The notes beneath the pieces were generated by a model. It saw only the letters and a list, made by a program, of their open reading frames with translations, ran no database searches and was not told the origin of the DNA. A stretch of DNA of 64,000 nt from Sambucus nigra (Eukaryota > Streptophyta > Magnoliopsida > Dipsacales > Adoxaceae). Both the position numbers and the translations under genes were made by a program. The stretch is from the NCBI GenBank assembly GCA_949130495.1, contig OX422217.1, positions 573,782,606-573,846,605 of the forward strand. The letters run 5' to 3'. Positions 46,479 to 56,718 of this stretch are shown here, piece by piece (within the stretch, counting starts at the first letter, position 1; each line of letters begins with the position of its first letter).

Positions 46479-47141
46479 GTGAGAAGTGCTTACCTTTCAA
46501 CTAGATGGACAAGTATGAACCATCACGTCCCAAAAAGAAAGGGTAAGGCAAAAGTGTCAACATCAGCTGCTGTTGAACATTTAGCGGTAACGCGTAGTAA
46601 TGTTGAACGAGTGTTGACTAACCTAGGGATCTATCAAGATCCCCATGGAGGTAGATGGTTTGGCGAGAAAATGCTTTTTGAAAACATTCCTATATGCACG
46701 TTACATTCTTTAGGCGACGTTAATCATGTTATGAAATGGTTAAAGCCGACGAAAGGAAATATTCCATGGGATGATCATTTGAAGTGGCCGAGGTTATTTG
46801 ATAGGCGTTGCGATTTGGAGTGCTACTGCCATTGGCATGGTTTACCCGTGCCACAAGCAAAATCGGCTATATTTTGCAAAGATCCAAACAAAGATAATGA
46901 AAAATGTTTACAATTATTGCAACGTGAAATAGCACAAATGGAGAAAAGGCTAGAGCGGTGGCATGCTAAATATTTGATAAATACTGAACTTGACGATCCA
47001 ATGTATGCATCAGATAAGGACTTGCCGGATTACAAAGGAGCCAAAACGGACATGGATTTTGCACATCATCTACCAACAATGTTAATGGGGGATGGGAATG
47101 CATTATGTTGTTTGCCATGGTTGCCTAGGAAGCAATTGTAA
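46479..47141 (+). CDS. Unrecognised ORF, 220 codons, between PMD remnant and transposase
   Basis: An intact frame of 220 codons beginning ATG AGA (MRSAYLSTRW). The predicted protein is basic at its N-terminus (HHVPKRKGKAKVS). It then has a Trp/Cys/His-rich middle with CDLECYCHWHGLPVP and FCKDP, which could be a zinc-binding patch. A short helix (QLLQREIAQMEKRLERWHAK) and an acidic tail follow. I do not recognise the family. Its Cys/His spacing recalls GRF-type zinc fingers carried by some transposon proteins, but that is a guess. An upstream in-frame region from about 46405 (EDSAFLNHVPKKNLS) may add an earlier exon. It is longer than expected by chance in AT-rich DNA and lacks stops, while its PMD neighbour is broken. 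The 3' end of the ORF is duplicated at 47421-47480. Confidence 0.5.
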   Translation: MRSAYLSTRWTSMNHHVPKRKGKAKVSTSAAVEHLAVTRSNVERVLTNLGIYQDPHGGRWFGEKMLFENIPICTLHSLGDVNHVMKWLKPTKGNIPWDDHLKWPRLFDRRCDLECYCHWHGLPVPQAKSAIFCKDPNKDNEKCLQLLQREIAQMEKRLERWHAKYLINTELDDPMYASDKDLPDYKGAKTDMDFAHHLPTMLMGDGNALCCLPWLPRKQL

Positions 47142-47768
47142 TCAGTAAACAAATCAGTCAAAACAAGTCACGTTTATGTTTTATACTGAAGTAGTAATTT
47201 TATATAGCACATATATAACGATAAAAGAAATTGCATACAGTTATTACATATAAATGCGGTAGTTAATATAAAAAGAATTAGTAATATATATAGAAGTAGT
47301 ATATATCATGCGGTAGTAATATGAAAAGAACTAGTAATTTTATGTAGTATATATAATTAGGTAATATATATAGTAGTAGTTAATATATATAGTAGTAGTT
47401 AATATAAATAAAAGTAAATATACCAAAAATGTTAATGGGGGATGGGAATGCATTAGTTTGTTTGACATGGTTGCCTAGGAAGTAATTGTAATAAGTAAAC
47501 AAATCAGTCAAAACAAGGCACGTTTATGTTTTATACTGAAGTAGTAATTTTATATAGCACATATATAACGATAAAAGAAATTGCATATAGTTATTACATA
47601 TAAACGTGGTAGTTAATATAAAAAGAATTAGTAATATATATAGAAGTAGTATATATTATGAGGTAGTAATATTAAAAGAACTAGTAATTTTATATAGTAA
47701 ATATAATTAGGTAATATATATAGTAGTAGTTAATATATATAGTAGTAGTTAATATAAATAAAAGTAAT
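47071..47768. repeat. 350-bp tandem duplication
   Basis: 47071-47420 recurs at 47421-47768 with a few substitutions. The first copy includes the last 24 codons of the unrecognised ORF. The unit also contains 'tatatagtagtagttaata' short repeats. Confidence 0.9.
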
Positions 47769-48190
47769 AATTACATATAACTGCAGCAAACTTACCAATT
47801 CATACGTCAATTTCCATACAGTGAAAAGTAAATGCCAATTTCCATACAACACACTTACCAATTCCTACGTCAGAATGGCCAACTTACCCTAGTAAATCAG
47901 ATTATTTTTTAAGGGCACACTTACCAATTCCTACAACAGTAACTGCAGAAGTTCATAATTATTGTTTTCTGTACATCAGATTGGCACACTTACCAATTAC
48001 TGTAGGACAGTTTACCTTTGTACATCAGATTGACACACTTACCAATTACTACTAGCACGTTATAATACCACTTATTAATTCCATAATACATCAGTCTGTG
48101 ATTATACAACTATAAATAGAAATACAATGTATGAAATATTATAATATAACTTCTTTATACATTTCATAATTATTTCGAGAAAAATACATA
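47769..48190. other. Upstream region of Harbinger transposase, no gene
   Basis: Contains repeated 'cacacttaccaattcctac' words (five or more between 47795 and 48050). No other feature was recognised. Confidence 0.5.
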
Positions 48191-49509
48191 ATGGATTACT
48201 CTAGTTCTAGCGATGAGGGACGAAATCTAATGCTTCAGTATGCTCAATTTAATGATGGCGCGTCATCAGATGATTCAGACGAGGAGATGATAATATGCAT
48301 GGAGATTACACGTTGGATTGCAGAACAAAATATAATTCGAGATGGGAAAGAACTCGAATTTAGACGTCGAGTGAATCGAAGGAGAGAATGGGACACCAAA
48401 CACTATGGGAAGATTACTTTGGTGAAGATAAGATATATAGCGAGTATTATTTTCGAAGGAGATTTAGGATGCGGTATTCCGTTTTCAATCGCATCCTATA
48501 TTCTGTTTGCGAGTACGATAACTACTTTGTACAAAAGTACGATGCGTGCGGTCGACTAGGTTTAAGCTCACATCAAAAAATTATGGGGGCTATACGACTC
48601 CTCGCTAACGGAGGATCTCATGACGTATGGTCTGAGCAGTACGCAATGAGTGAAACAACTCTATTAGAAGCAGTTATTAGATTTACTGAGACAATTATGG
48701 TTGTATTCGGTCCCGAGTATGGGAGAAATTCGACGACAGGCGATGCCACCAGGTTACTCGAACAGAATGCAAGTCGAGGATTTCCGGGAATGCTAGGGAG
48801 TATAGATTACATGCATTGGTGGTGGAAGAACTGCCCCACGGCCTGTCATGCTCAATATAGTGGTCGAAAAGAACATCCTACTATAATCCTAGAAGCGGTT
48901 GCCTCATACAACCTATGGATTTGGAAATCGTTCTTTGGTGTTCCTGGATCTTGCAACGATATAAACGTCTTGCACCGCTCTAACGTCTTTCGAGAATTAC
49001 GCAATGGGACTGCACCTCCCGTTAATTACAATGTTAATGGAAATATATATGAAATGGGGTATTACCTTGCGGATGGCATATACCCTCCATACGCAACCAT
49101 CGTTAAAACTTTTAGGAACCAACCTGGCCTATCACAAAAACAAAAATTATTTTGTAAAAAACAAGAATCGTGTAGGAAAGATGTCGAACGTGCTTTTGGT
49201 GTACTACAAGCTCGATTCGCTTTCGTGCGTGAACCTTGCAAATTATGGAATCGGGCATCCTTAGCAACAATAATGAAATCTTGCATTATAATGCACAACA
49301 TGATTATTGACGATGAACGTAGAGACTGCCCATGGCAAAATGAATATGAACAATCTGATCCCACACTTGAAATACTACGGGGGCAAACTAATTTTTACGA
49401 ATACCTAACGCGTGATGCAAATGTTAGGGACGCAACTACACATCAACAACTACGAGATGATTTGGTGGAGCATATTTGGAACACGAGCGGTGATGAGTTG
49501 GCCGATTAA
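48191..49509 (+). pseudogene. PIF/Harbinger (HARBI1-like) transposase, one frameshift
   Basis: This transposase cuts and re-inserts Harbinger elements with a DDE nuclease. The likely N-terminus starts at ATG 48191 (MDYSSSSDEG) and runs to about RRRVNRRRE. The rest lies in another frame, open from 48388 to the TGG...GAT TAA end at 49509 (373 codons). The family order is visible: DYFGED and FRRRFRMR, then LANGGSHDVWSEQYAMSE, then the catalytic acids in GSID (D140 of the downstream frame), NDINV (D191) and RKDVERAFG (E267), and finally LATIMKSCIIMHNMIIDDER. The two frames overlap at 48370-48390, so a 1-bp indel is enough to explain the break. The catalytic domain itself is intact. The partner ORF1 lies convergent downstream. 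Confidence 0.85.
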
Positions 49510-49793
49510 TGATCAGATAGTATATGTGTATTTGAGGCTTAACTATTCTCTTTATACAATCACTTTTAACATTGTTCTTATGGTGTGCATAAAAAATATA
49601 TAATATATGTTATATTTCTTGTGTAATTATTTTGAATCGACTGCTTCAATTTAGTAGACAACAATACTATAATTGCAACACATCTTAAACTGAAATAACA
49701 TTTATTAAAATAACATCAAACTTCTTATAACACGAGAATTGACATTACATTTATGAAGTAACGGAAAACTAAACAAGCCACACATTTAATATA
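49510..49793. other. Intergenic between convergent Harbinger genes
   Basis: AT-rich, with no feature recognised apart from likely 3' ends of the two convergent genes. Confidence 0.5.
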
Positions 49794-50354
49794 CTAGTCA
49801 GCGTTGTTTGCACCAGACAGACCAGAATCAGAATTTGACGAGCCCGCAGTGTTTGACATAAGCGCGGCAATCGCAGCTTCTGTCACAGCTACCATATTTG
49901 ATAGGTCGGTGTACCTTTTCACATGGAATTGTTGTTGCATCTCATTCATTTTGGTCATATCCAACTCCATGATGTATAACTGTTCCCGGCCTAGACGCAC
50001 AAGCTGATCTTGTTTTCTTGTAATTTGATCAACTCTTTTCATCTCAATGAAAGCATCCATTTGAGAATCAAATTTCATGGCCCGACTTTGCTTCCACTCT
50101 TGCTTGCTTTTAAACATCTCGGTGAATTCTTCGCAATGTTTAAGGACCGTCGTGTTACAATCGAGGCTGTCTGAACGAGCACGTTGATGGGCACGTTGTT
50201 TCTCCCCCTTCCTGCCTGGGGGTCTGTACGGTACTTCACGTACACCCGAACTGTCCTCCGAGTCTAGAGGCGTAAGATTGTCGTTGTTGCACGCTGTGTT
50301 ATTCAAATCAAATTTCGGTAAGTCTTTCAAAATTTGGTAGCATTTATCAAACAT
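49794..50354 (-). pseudogene. Harbinger ORF1 (Myb/SANT-type, NAM-associated C-terminal part)
   Basis: In PIF/Harbinger elements the second protein binds DNA through a Myb-like domain and assists the transposase. This frame begins inside the conserved QILKDLPKFDL segment (family W..LK..PKW) and continues RPPGRKGEKQRAHQ (family RP.G.K.AK). It ends in a long helical part with repeated Glu/Lys/Gln and an Ala/Ser-rich tail. The Myb-like N-terminal exon is not found upstream (50355-51011), so the gene is 5'-truncated. It is convergent with the transposase, the normal arrangement in these elements. Confidence 0.68.
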
Positions 50355-51008
50355 GAATTGTTTGCTCGTTTAAACTATATGTTTATGCATTAGATTCTTT
50401 ATTCTATATAGGGAGTTATATTCATGTATCATTGCATTAAAATTTTATCACATAACATTTCTAAAAATTGGATTATGGTTGTGTCCAGTGTGGGAGTACT
50501 TGTGGTCTAGTGGATTTAACCAGGCAAGATTCAACTACGCAAAGATTTGGAATGATCAAATCAATTATCATCTTCGGCGACTCACTAGCTCATTTGGTTA
50601 ATACATTATGAAATATGAACGATTCCATTCATTTTACCTATATAATCATCTTTATTCTGATATCAAATTACTCTGGAAAATTCTAACACATAAGTCTAAG
50701 CACTGCCTTTTATGTCTACTTTTGGATGTGGATCCCAATATTATTAGGTTTTTTTATTGTTGCGATGATGAGTCTAATTTTATTAACAGTTCATTTCAAA
50801 TCCGAATATGTTTGTCTATAGCATGAGAGACCTTAATTATCTTGGCCAATTTGTATTCATCTATATCTATTAGAACTCATAACTTCCCAGTGGATTGGCC
50901 CGAATGTAGATCTTTGGATATGAAATCTATTATAAGTCAAGAAACATATATTATTAATTCTCATTTATTTTATAATCGAATATAAATGATAACATTGAAG
51001 CATATTCT
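50355..51008. other. Gene-free stretch between Harbinger block and CACTA element
   Basis: No gene or Harbinger right terminus was recognised. Confidence 0.5.
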
Positions 51009-51055
51009 TTTCACTACACCAAAATGGCCAAATTGTCACCTTTCAGCCGGCGACC

Positions 51056-51222
51056 CTTGTAACGGTCATTGACCGTGACAACAAACACGCGTTTTGTGTC
51101 ACGGTCAATGACCGTGACAAGTTCGTGACAAATATATTTATCACGGACTTGTCATGGTCATTGACCGTGACAATTCTTAAAATAATTATCACGGTCAAGG
51201 ACCTTGACACGACTGTGACTAA
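51056..51222. repeat. Left subterminal repeats of the CACTA element
   Basis: Several copies of the palindrome TCACGGTCAATGACCGTGA (perfect at 51099-51117) and variants. The arms are 9 bp around a single central base. Such arrays are the usual binding sites of a CACTA accessory protein. Confidence 0.85.
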
Positions 51223-51280
51223 TTGCTCACCAAAAAACCCTTTGCCCTTCTTCCCCCCTCCCTTTCCCTCCTTCTCTCTC

Positions 51281-51315
51281 TCTCTCTCTCTTCCATTTAT
51301 ATATATGTTTGTGTG

Positions 51316-51354
<39 letters not shown>

Positions 51355-51678
51355 ATGTGTGTGTGTGGGGGGTGGGGGTGGGGCAGGGGGGTTGTTGTGT
51401 GTGTGTGTGTGTGTGTATGTGTGGTGGGTGGGGGTGGGGGTGGGGGAGGGGGTGGGGGCAGGGGTGGGGGGATGTTGTGTGTGTGTGTGTGTGTGTGGTG
51501 GTGGGTGGGGGTTGGGAGGGGGGTGGGGCAGGGGGCTGTTGTGTGTGTGTGTGTGTATGTGTGGTGGGTGGGGGTGGGGCAGGGGGGGCTGTTGTGTGTG
51601 TGTGTGTATATGTGTGGTGGGTGGGGGGCTATTGTGTGTGTGTGGTGGGTGGGGGTGGGGAGGGGGGGGGGGGGGGTG
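51281..51678. repeat. GT/G-rich minisatellite inside the CACTA element
   Basis: Five or six related units of 45-90 bp, each a (GT)n run followed by 'ggtgggtgggggtggggcaggggg' type G-blocks. The plus strand is strongly G-rich. A (CT)n run precedes it. The long open frames here on both strands are artefacts of the repeat. Confidence 0.92.
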
Positions 51679-51699
51679 AGGCAAGGTCCCATTGTAATT

Positions 51700-52768
51700 C
51701 CCTTAATATCGTGTTTTGTTGATTCTATGAGATAATATATATTGTTTCAAGGTTAACTCATTGTAGATAAAAACATTCACATAGTAAGATTAAATTGAAT
51801 CCATCCATAGATTCTATAATTACATCCACTAAAATATAATTAATAAATGAAACATACTTGATTTGCATAAATGAAATCAATGCTTTTAATTGATTTGCAC
51901 TTTATCATTTTCACTATAATTTTAATTGTATAATTTTAGATGAAAGTAAATTAACAATTAGTGCCCATTTCATATGAAAGTAGGATTTCCCCTCATTGTA
52001 AATTAGTAAATTAATAATTGTATAGGTTAATTGTTAGTTTAATTGATGAAATGAATTAATTGAGTAGATGAATTAGAAGGAGTACGTGATACACATTTGT
52101 TGTTGACATTGCTGTTAGATTATTTTGTTTAGTAAATGTTTGGTTGGCTAGTTTTAAAAGTGGCATGACCACTGGATTATTGTCCATATGGGGGTGAGAT
52201 TTTTCAACTTTTTTTGAAAATTACTTTGTATATCGAACAATATATATATATAGTATGATAATTAAATGAAATATACTTAAAATTAAATATAGTGCACATA
52301 GATACTAGCCTTCTAGTTCTTATGTGTACGCATTCAATAGCCCTTAGATCCGTTCGAGAGTCATTACCCCTGTAATGAGATCTCTCGAATTGTCCCGTTT
52401 GGATAGTTTGAGACTGTATAATTTTTGTATAATATTCTTAGTGGCTTAAAATTGTTACTTTTGGAGGAAGTTATGCAGTCGTATCTTAATGTTCTCTGGG
52501 TACATACTTGATTGACAAGTGTGACTGTTATTTCAATTAATCAATTGAAATAACACTCACACCTGCCAATCTACGTCGTGTACTTGGAGAACTACGGGGA
52601 TATGCTGTCGAATTTTCTTCAAATCATAACAATGTGCATGATTTGTTAAGTATATTACAAAAAAATGCGGTCTTGAATGGAAAAGGACCACTCACCCTTT
52701 AGAGGAGATGGAGGAAATAGAAATTAAATGATGGGATTATTAAATGAAACATACTATAAATCTTAGTT
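51700..52768. other. CACTA 5' non-coding region
   Basis: AT-rich, with no gene recognised. It probably contains the transposase promoter and leader. Confidence 0.4.
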
Positions 52769-52807
52769 TTGTTTACCTTTTATATGTGTTTAGTTGTGGT
52801 AGCTGTG

Positions 52808-55196
52808 ATGGGATATCCAAAATACAAAGAGTGGATGGGTGAGACAAATAGTATGAGGGATGTGTTTCGCAGAGGTGCTGACGAATTTGTGAAATATGCA
52901 AAGAGATGTCATAATGATGAGGAGTTTTCATGTCCGTGTGCTAGGTGTAAGAATGGTAAGGTGTTTGAGTGAAAAACAGTTGAACTACATTTGTTAAGAT
53001 CGGGTATACAAGATAGTTATCGATTTTGGAGTTTTCACGGTGAATTGAAAATTCCATTTGCCCCCGACCAATCTTCACAACAACCTTCAACAAGTAGAAT
53101 AGATGTAGAAGGGGACAACGTAGATCATAATATGTTAGAGGATTTAGTTGATGATGCGTACGGAGTTTATGAACCAGAGGAGGATGAGGTTACTGATGAT
53201 GTAGAAGATTCAAGTGCTCGTGAAGATAACACGATAAAACTTGACGATGACTACCACAGTTTAAAATTTAAGGCGACCCAACCGCTATACTCTGGCTGTG
53301 AGAAAGATCAAACAACTTTACATGCCATGGTTGGTTTGCACAGTTTGAAGACGCAGTACGATTTGTCTGGCAATAGCGTGACGGGAATTCTGAAATGGGT
53401 GAAGGGCTTATTACCCAAGGTGAATACACTTCCAAATAGCTATCCTGTTATGAAGAATAGTTTGAAAGGTTTGGGAATGAAGTATAAATCGATTCATGCT
53501 TGTGTGTATGACTGCATACTATATCGAAAGGAGTATGAAAATCTCGATCATTGTTCGGTATGCAATGAACCTAGATATGTCCAATCTACTAGTAAGGAAG
53601 GCACAATCTCAAAAGTGCCTCAAAAAGTATTGAAATATTTTCCCGTTAGGCCTAGATTAAAGAGATTTTTCATAATACCATGGATTGCAAAGGCAATGAC
53701 TTGGCATGCTAGGGAAGAAGTAGGGGGTAATATCATGCGTCATCATATTGATTCTACTGCCTGGAGGAGGATGAATTTTGAGTATCCCGATTTTGCTCGA
53801 GAACAACGCAACATTCGTTTGGCTATATCAACAGATGGTTTCAATCCATTTGGAAATCTAAGCACCAATCAGAGTGTATGGTCAGTGATCCTAACCCCAC
53901 TCAACCTCCCTCCTTCACAGTGTATGAGACCTGAATTTTCGATGATGGCTTTATTGATACCTGGGCCAAAGGCACCAAGTGATGACATTGACGTCTACCT
54001 GGATCCTTTGGTGAAATAATTAAATGAGTTGTGGGAAGAGGGTGTGCAATCATTTGACTTTTTAGAAAAGAAGAGTTTATGCTGAAAGCTATATTGATGT
54101 GGGCAATTCATGCTTTTCCAGCTTATGGGACATTATCCGGTTGTGTAGTACATGGTTATTTGGGGTGTCCTATTTGTGGAGAGGAGACTGAATCTCTTCG
54201 TCTATCCTCTAGCTTAAAAAATGTATACCATTGCCACAGGAGGTTTTTACCCCCATCTCATAGTTTCAGATCTGAGAAAGGTTCCAATTTTTTATTGGGC
54301 GGGGTTGAACATAGGCTACCGCCGAGACAACTTTCGGGTTCAGAAATTGAAAGTAAATCTTCTGAATGTGGCCCTAATATGCCAGGTAAGAATCCTAAAT
54401 TTAAGAACGTCAAGCATAAGAAGACCCCAACTGGGAATGAAACTGAGACAAGAAAGGCATGGTCTCGGAGGTTAATTTTATTTGACTTGCCTTATTGAAA
54501 GAATAATCCGGTGCGCCATGTATTGGATGTGATGCATGAAGAGAAGACATTCGCTGAACATATTGTGGGTACTTGACTTGGGGGAGTCATTCGAAGGATG
54601 GAGAAAATGCACAAAAAGACCTTAAATCGTTAAAACTTAAGCCACAACTATGGTTGAAAGAAGATAGTAGGGGAAGGACAATAATTCCCCCTGGTGCGTT
54701 TACTTTGACGAGTGGGGAAAGGAAGGTGCTTCTAGACACAATAGATAATTTGAAGGGCCCATCTACTTTTTCGTCCAACTTGCAAAAGATTGTGAATTAT
54801 GCTACTCATGATTTACATAAGTGTAAGTCCCACGATTGGCATGTGATCATGCAATTGGTTCCTCTATTGTTTAAGCACTGTTTCTCCAAGCACAAGGATT
54901 TGCGTAGGGCTATTATGAAAATTAGTATTACCTTCTCCCTCTTGTGTGAGAAGGTAGTCAATCGAGAACACATAGTGGCCGCAAAATTGGCGGTGATCGA
55001 AGCGATTTTTGTATTGAAGAAGTACTTTCCCCCAACATTCTTTGACATAAGTGTTCACTTGTTAGTACCCCTATGTGACGAGGCACTTCTTTGTGGTCCA
55101 GTTAGATATCGGTGGATGTATCCGTTTGAAAGATTGATGAAAATTTTTAAAGATTACGTCAAGAATACACGATACATTGCAGGATCAATTGCATAG
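52808..55196 (+). pseudogene. CACTA TNP2-type transposase with DUF4218 region, broken
   Basis: The ATG at 52808 opens a transposase-associated domain (MGYPKYKEWMGE, then a CPCARCKN Cys cluster). After a TGA at 52970 come 342 codons of TNP2 transposase: LHSLKTQYDLSG, VYDCILYRKEYENLDHCSVC, RHHIDSTAWRRMN and the LAISTDGFNPFG block with its catalytic Asp. A stop near 54017 precedes AHAFPAYGTLSG and YLGCPICGEETESL (54079-54498). The DUF4218 part (54573-55196) has KSHDWHVIMQ and MYPFERLMKIFKDYVKN. This order is standard for plant CACTA transposases. At least four stops or frameshifts (52970, 54017, 54498, 54560) mean no full protein is made. DUF4216 follows in a separate exon. Confidence 0.85.
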
Positions 55197-55848
55197 GAAT
55201 ACATCACCGTGGAGTCATCAATATATACTCAGGAATATATGCCTGACTCGACCAGCGTTGATGACACTGATGAGTTCGTCGATAATGGTGGTCATGTGAT
55301 GGGAAAACGAGTGAAATTAACGAGTTTCAACATGAACAAGTAGCTCGTTATCTATTTGACACACATGAAGATGTCGAAGAATGGAAAAAGTAAGTTTCAA
55401 TTATTATAATGTTTAACATTATTTTAGATTATTTTATACATGATTAATTTTGTAATATGCAGAAAATATGAAGCCTATAAGAACAATAAAAGACGAAAAA
55501 AATGGTACAATCAGATAGAGAATTTAGGCTGTGGTTGACACAAAAGGTAATTATAATGAAAATAGTCGTTATATAACGTTACATTACACTCAAATTTTAC
55601 CATTAATATAATTAATTTGTTTATATTCTCAGCTCCTAAAGACGGGTGATGCGACATCAAGGCTTGCTCGTATAGCTACTGAACCCTTGTTCGTGGCACA
55701 AGAGTACAAAAATTATCGATTGAACGGTTACATTTTCGGTGCTAAAGTGTACGAGGAAAGTACAAATGTATAGAACTCGGGAATTTCATACAAGACTCTT
55801 ACTTTCTTTCGAGCGAGCGCAAAAGATAAAAACCTCGTTGAAGATGAA
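55197..55848 (+). pseudogene. CACTA transposase linker exons
   Basis: Coding-like remnants (EYMPDSTSVDDTDEF near 55230; LLKTGDATSRLARIATEPLF at 55634-55693; YRLNGYIFGAKVYEES at 55719-55766) are separated by small AT-rich introns and stops. They connect the DUF4218 and DUF4216 parts of the TNP2 protein. Confidence 0.6.
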
Positions 55849-56220
55849 ATGACTTACTATGGTGTAATCCAAAATATATTCGAAGTGGATTATATAAGCT
55901 TCAAAGAGGTTGTATTTTACTGTGACTGGGTAAGAGTTATGGATAAAAATGCTTGTAAAGTTGATCCTGTCACCAATTTGATCATGGTTGACTTGTCCAA
56001 GTTGAAGAGCAATGACCACGTGAGCGATGAGCCATTTGTTTGTGCATTTCAAAAGGTTAAGAAAGTGTTTTACTCGGAGTATATCAACAATGAGCCGTGG
56101 TCAATTGTCCAACACACGCCAATGCGTCTAAATATTAGTGTGGATGACTTGGTTGCTCCTACCGAATATCAATTCATTTTTTATGATAACCCGAATTTGA
56201 AACAATTTTTCAATTTGTAA
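55849..56220 (+). pseudogene. DUF4216 C-terminal part of CACTA transposase
   Basis: An open frame of 123 codons with the DUF4216 pattern: MTYYGVIQNIFEVDY, then VVFYCDWVRV, then the L.......DEPFVCA..V..VFY pattern. It ends with a TAA at 56218. This domain normally follows DUF4218 in TNP2 proteins, which fits its place here. The exon is intact, but the upstream part of the gene is not. Confidence 0.75.
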
Positions 56221-56407
56221 TAAATATTCCAATTTGTACCGAAACATCCATTTTTAATGATTTTAATTGATTTGCACTTTATCATTTTCACTCTTGTGTA
56301 GTGTGCATGTGTGGAGAGGAGATTAATACATAAATATTCCAACTACATCTAAGTTTTGTTTATACTAATCCATGAATATACGCTTTTTACCTTTAATAGG
56401 TGATTAG

Positions 56408-56466
56408 TACATAGTTATTTGGGGTGTCCTATTTGTGGCGAGGAGACTGAATCTCTTCGTCTATCC
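56408..56466 (+). repeat. Duplicated scrap of the TNP2 coding region
   Basis: 59 bp here ('gtacatagttatttggggtg' onwards) match 54149-54207 of the same element at nearly every base. The copy stops exactly where the B3 inverted repeat begins. Confidence 0.85.
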
Positions 56467-56718
56467 GAACACTAAGAAATGCCATAATCCTATGGAGTGA
56501 TGTTCTGCAAATTCCTCCCAACCGTTGTGTAGCCAAACATCACCAATTGAAGTTGTCAATTCCATTTTCCATACCTTACCACTTGGAACCTCTAGCAAAA
56601 CATGGGAGACCATTGGAAGGTGGAATTGACAACTTCAACTGGTGATTTTTGGCTACACAACGGTTGGAAGGAATTTGCAGAGCGTAACTCCATAGGATTA
56701 TGGCATTTCTTAGTGTTC
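56462..56718. pseudogene. Captured B3-domain fragment as an inverted duplication
   Basis: The minus strand from about 56620 to 56462 encodes part of a B3 DNA-binding domain (REM-like): LLEVPSGKVWKMELT, then GDVWLHNGWEEFAEHHSIG, then LWHFLVFG and a stop. The plus strand of 56620-56718 encodes the same segment again (GDFWLHNGWKEFAERNSIG, LWHFLVFRYEG). The two arms, 56467-56563 and 56622-56718, are about 97 bp with roughly six to eight mismatches, separated by about 58 bp. B3 proteins are plant transcription factors. The fragment has no start, so it is a captured piece, not a gene. A transcript through it would fold into a long hairpin. The domain match is from the W..NGW..F...HSI..GHFLVF.YEG pattern known for REM B3 proteins. 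Confidence 0.75.

Larger units (their letters stand above)
43363..50354 (+). mobile_element. PIF/Harbinger block with passenger genes, right end missing
   Basis: The block is bounded on the left by TAA followed by GAGCAACAACAATGGTGAGG, resembling PIF/Harbinger termini (TAA/TTA target, GAGCATC.ACAATGG-type end). It contains the transposase (48191-49509, +) and the accessory Myb/SANT-type ORF1 C-terminus (50354-49794, -), the standard Harbinger pair. Between the left end and the transposase lie a plant-mobile-domain gene remnant, an unrecognised ORF and tandem repeats. No matching right terminus was seen before the CACTA element at 51012. Whether the 5-kb left part truly belongs to the same element is an inference. 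Confidence 0.5.

Noticed and set aside
49062..49364. Minus-strand frame opposite the Harbinger transposase
   Set aside because: Shadow of the transposase coding strand; no domain of its own.
51043..51735. Long open frames on both strands (up to 213 codons) around 51.0-51.7 kb
   Set aside because: They are produced by GT/G-rich repeats, which lack stops in several frames. The products are Pro/His/Thr or Cys/Val/Gly repeats with no domain.
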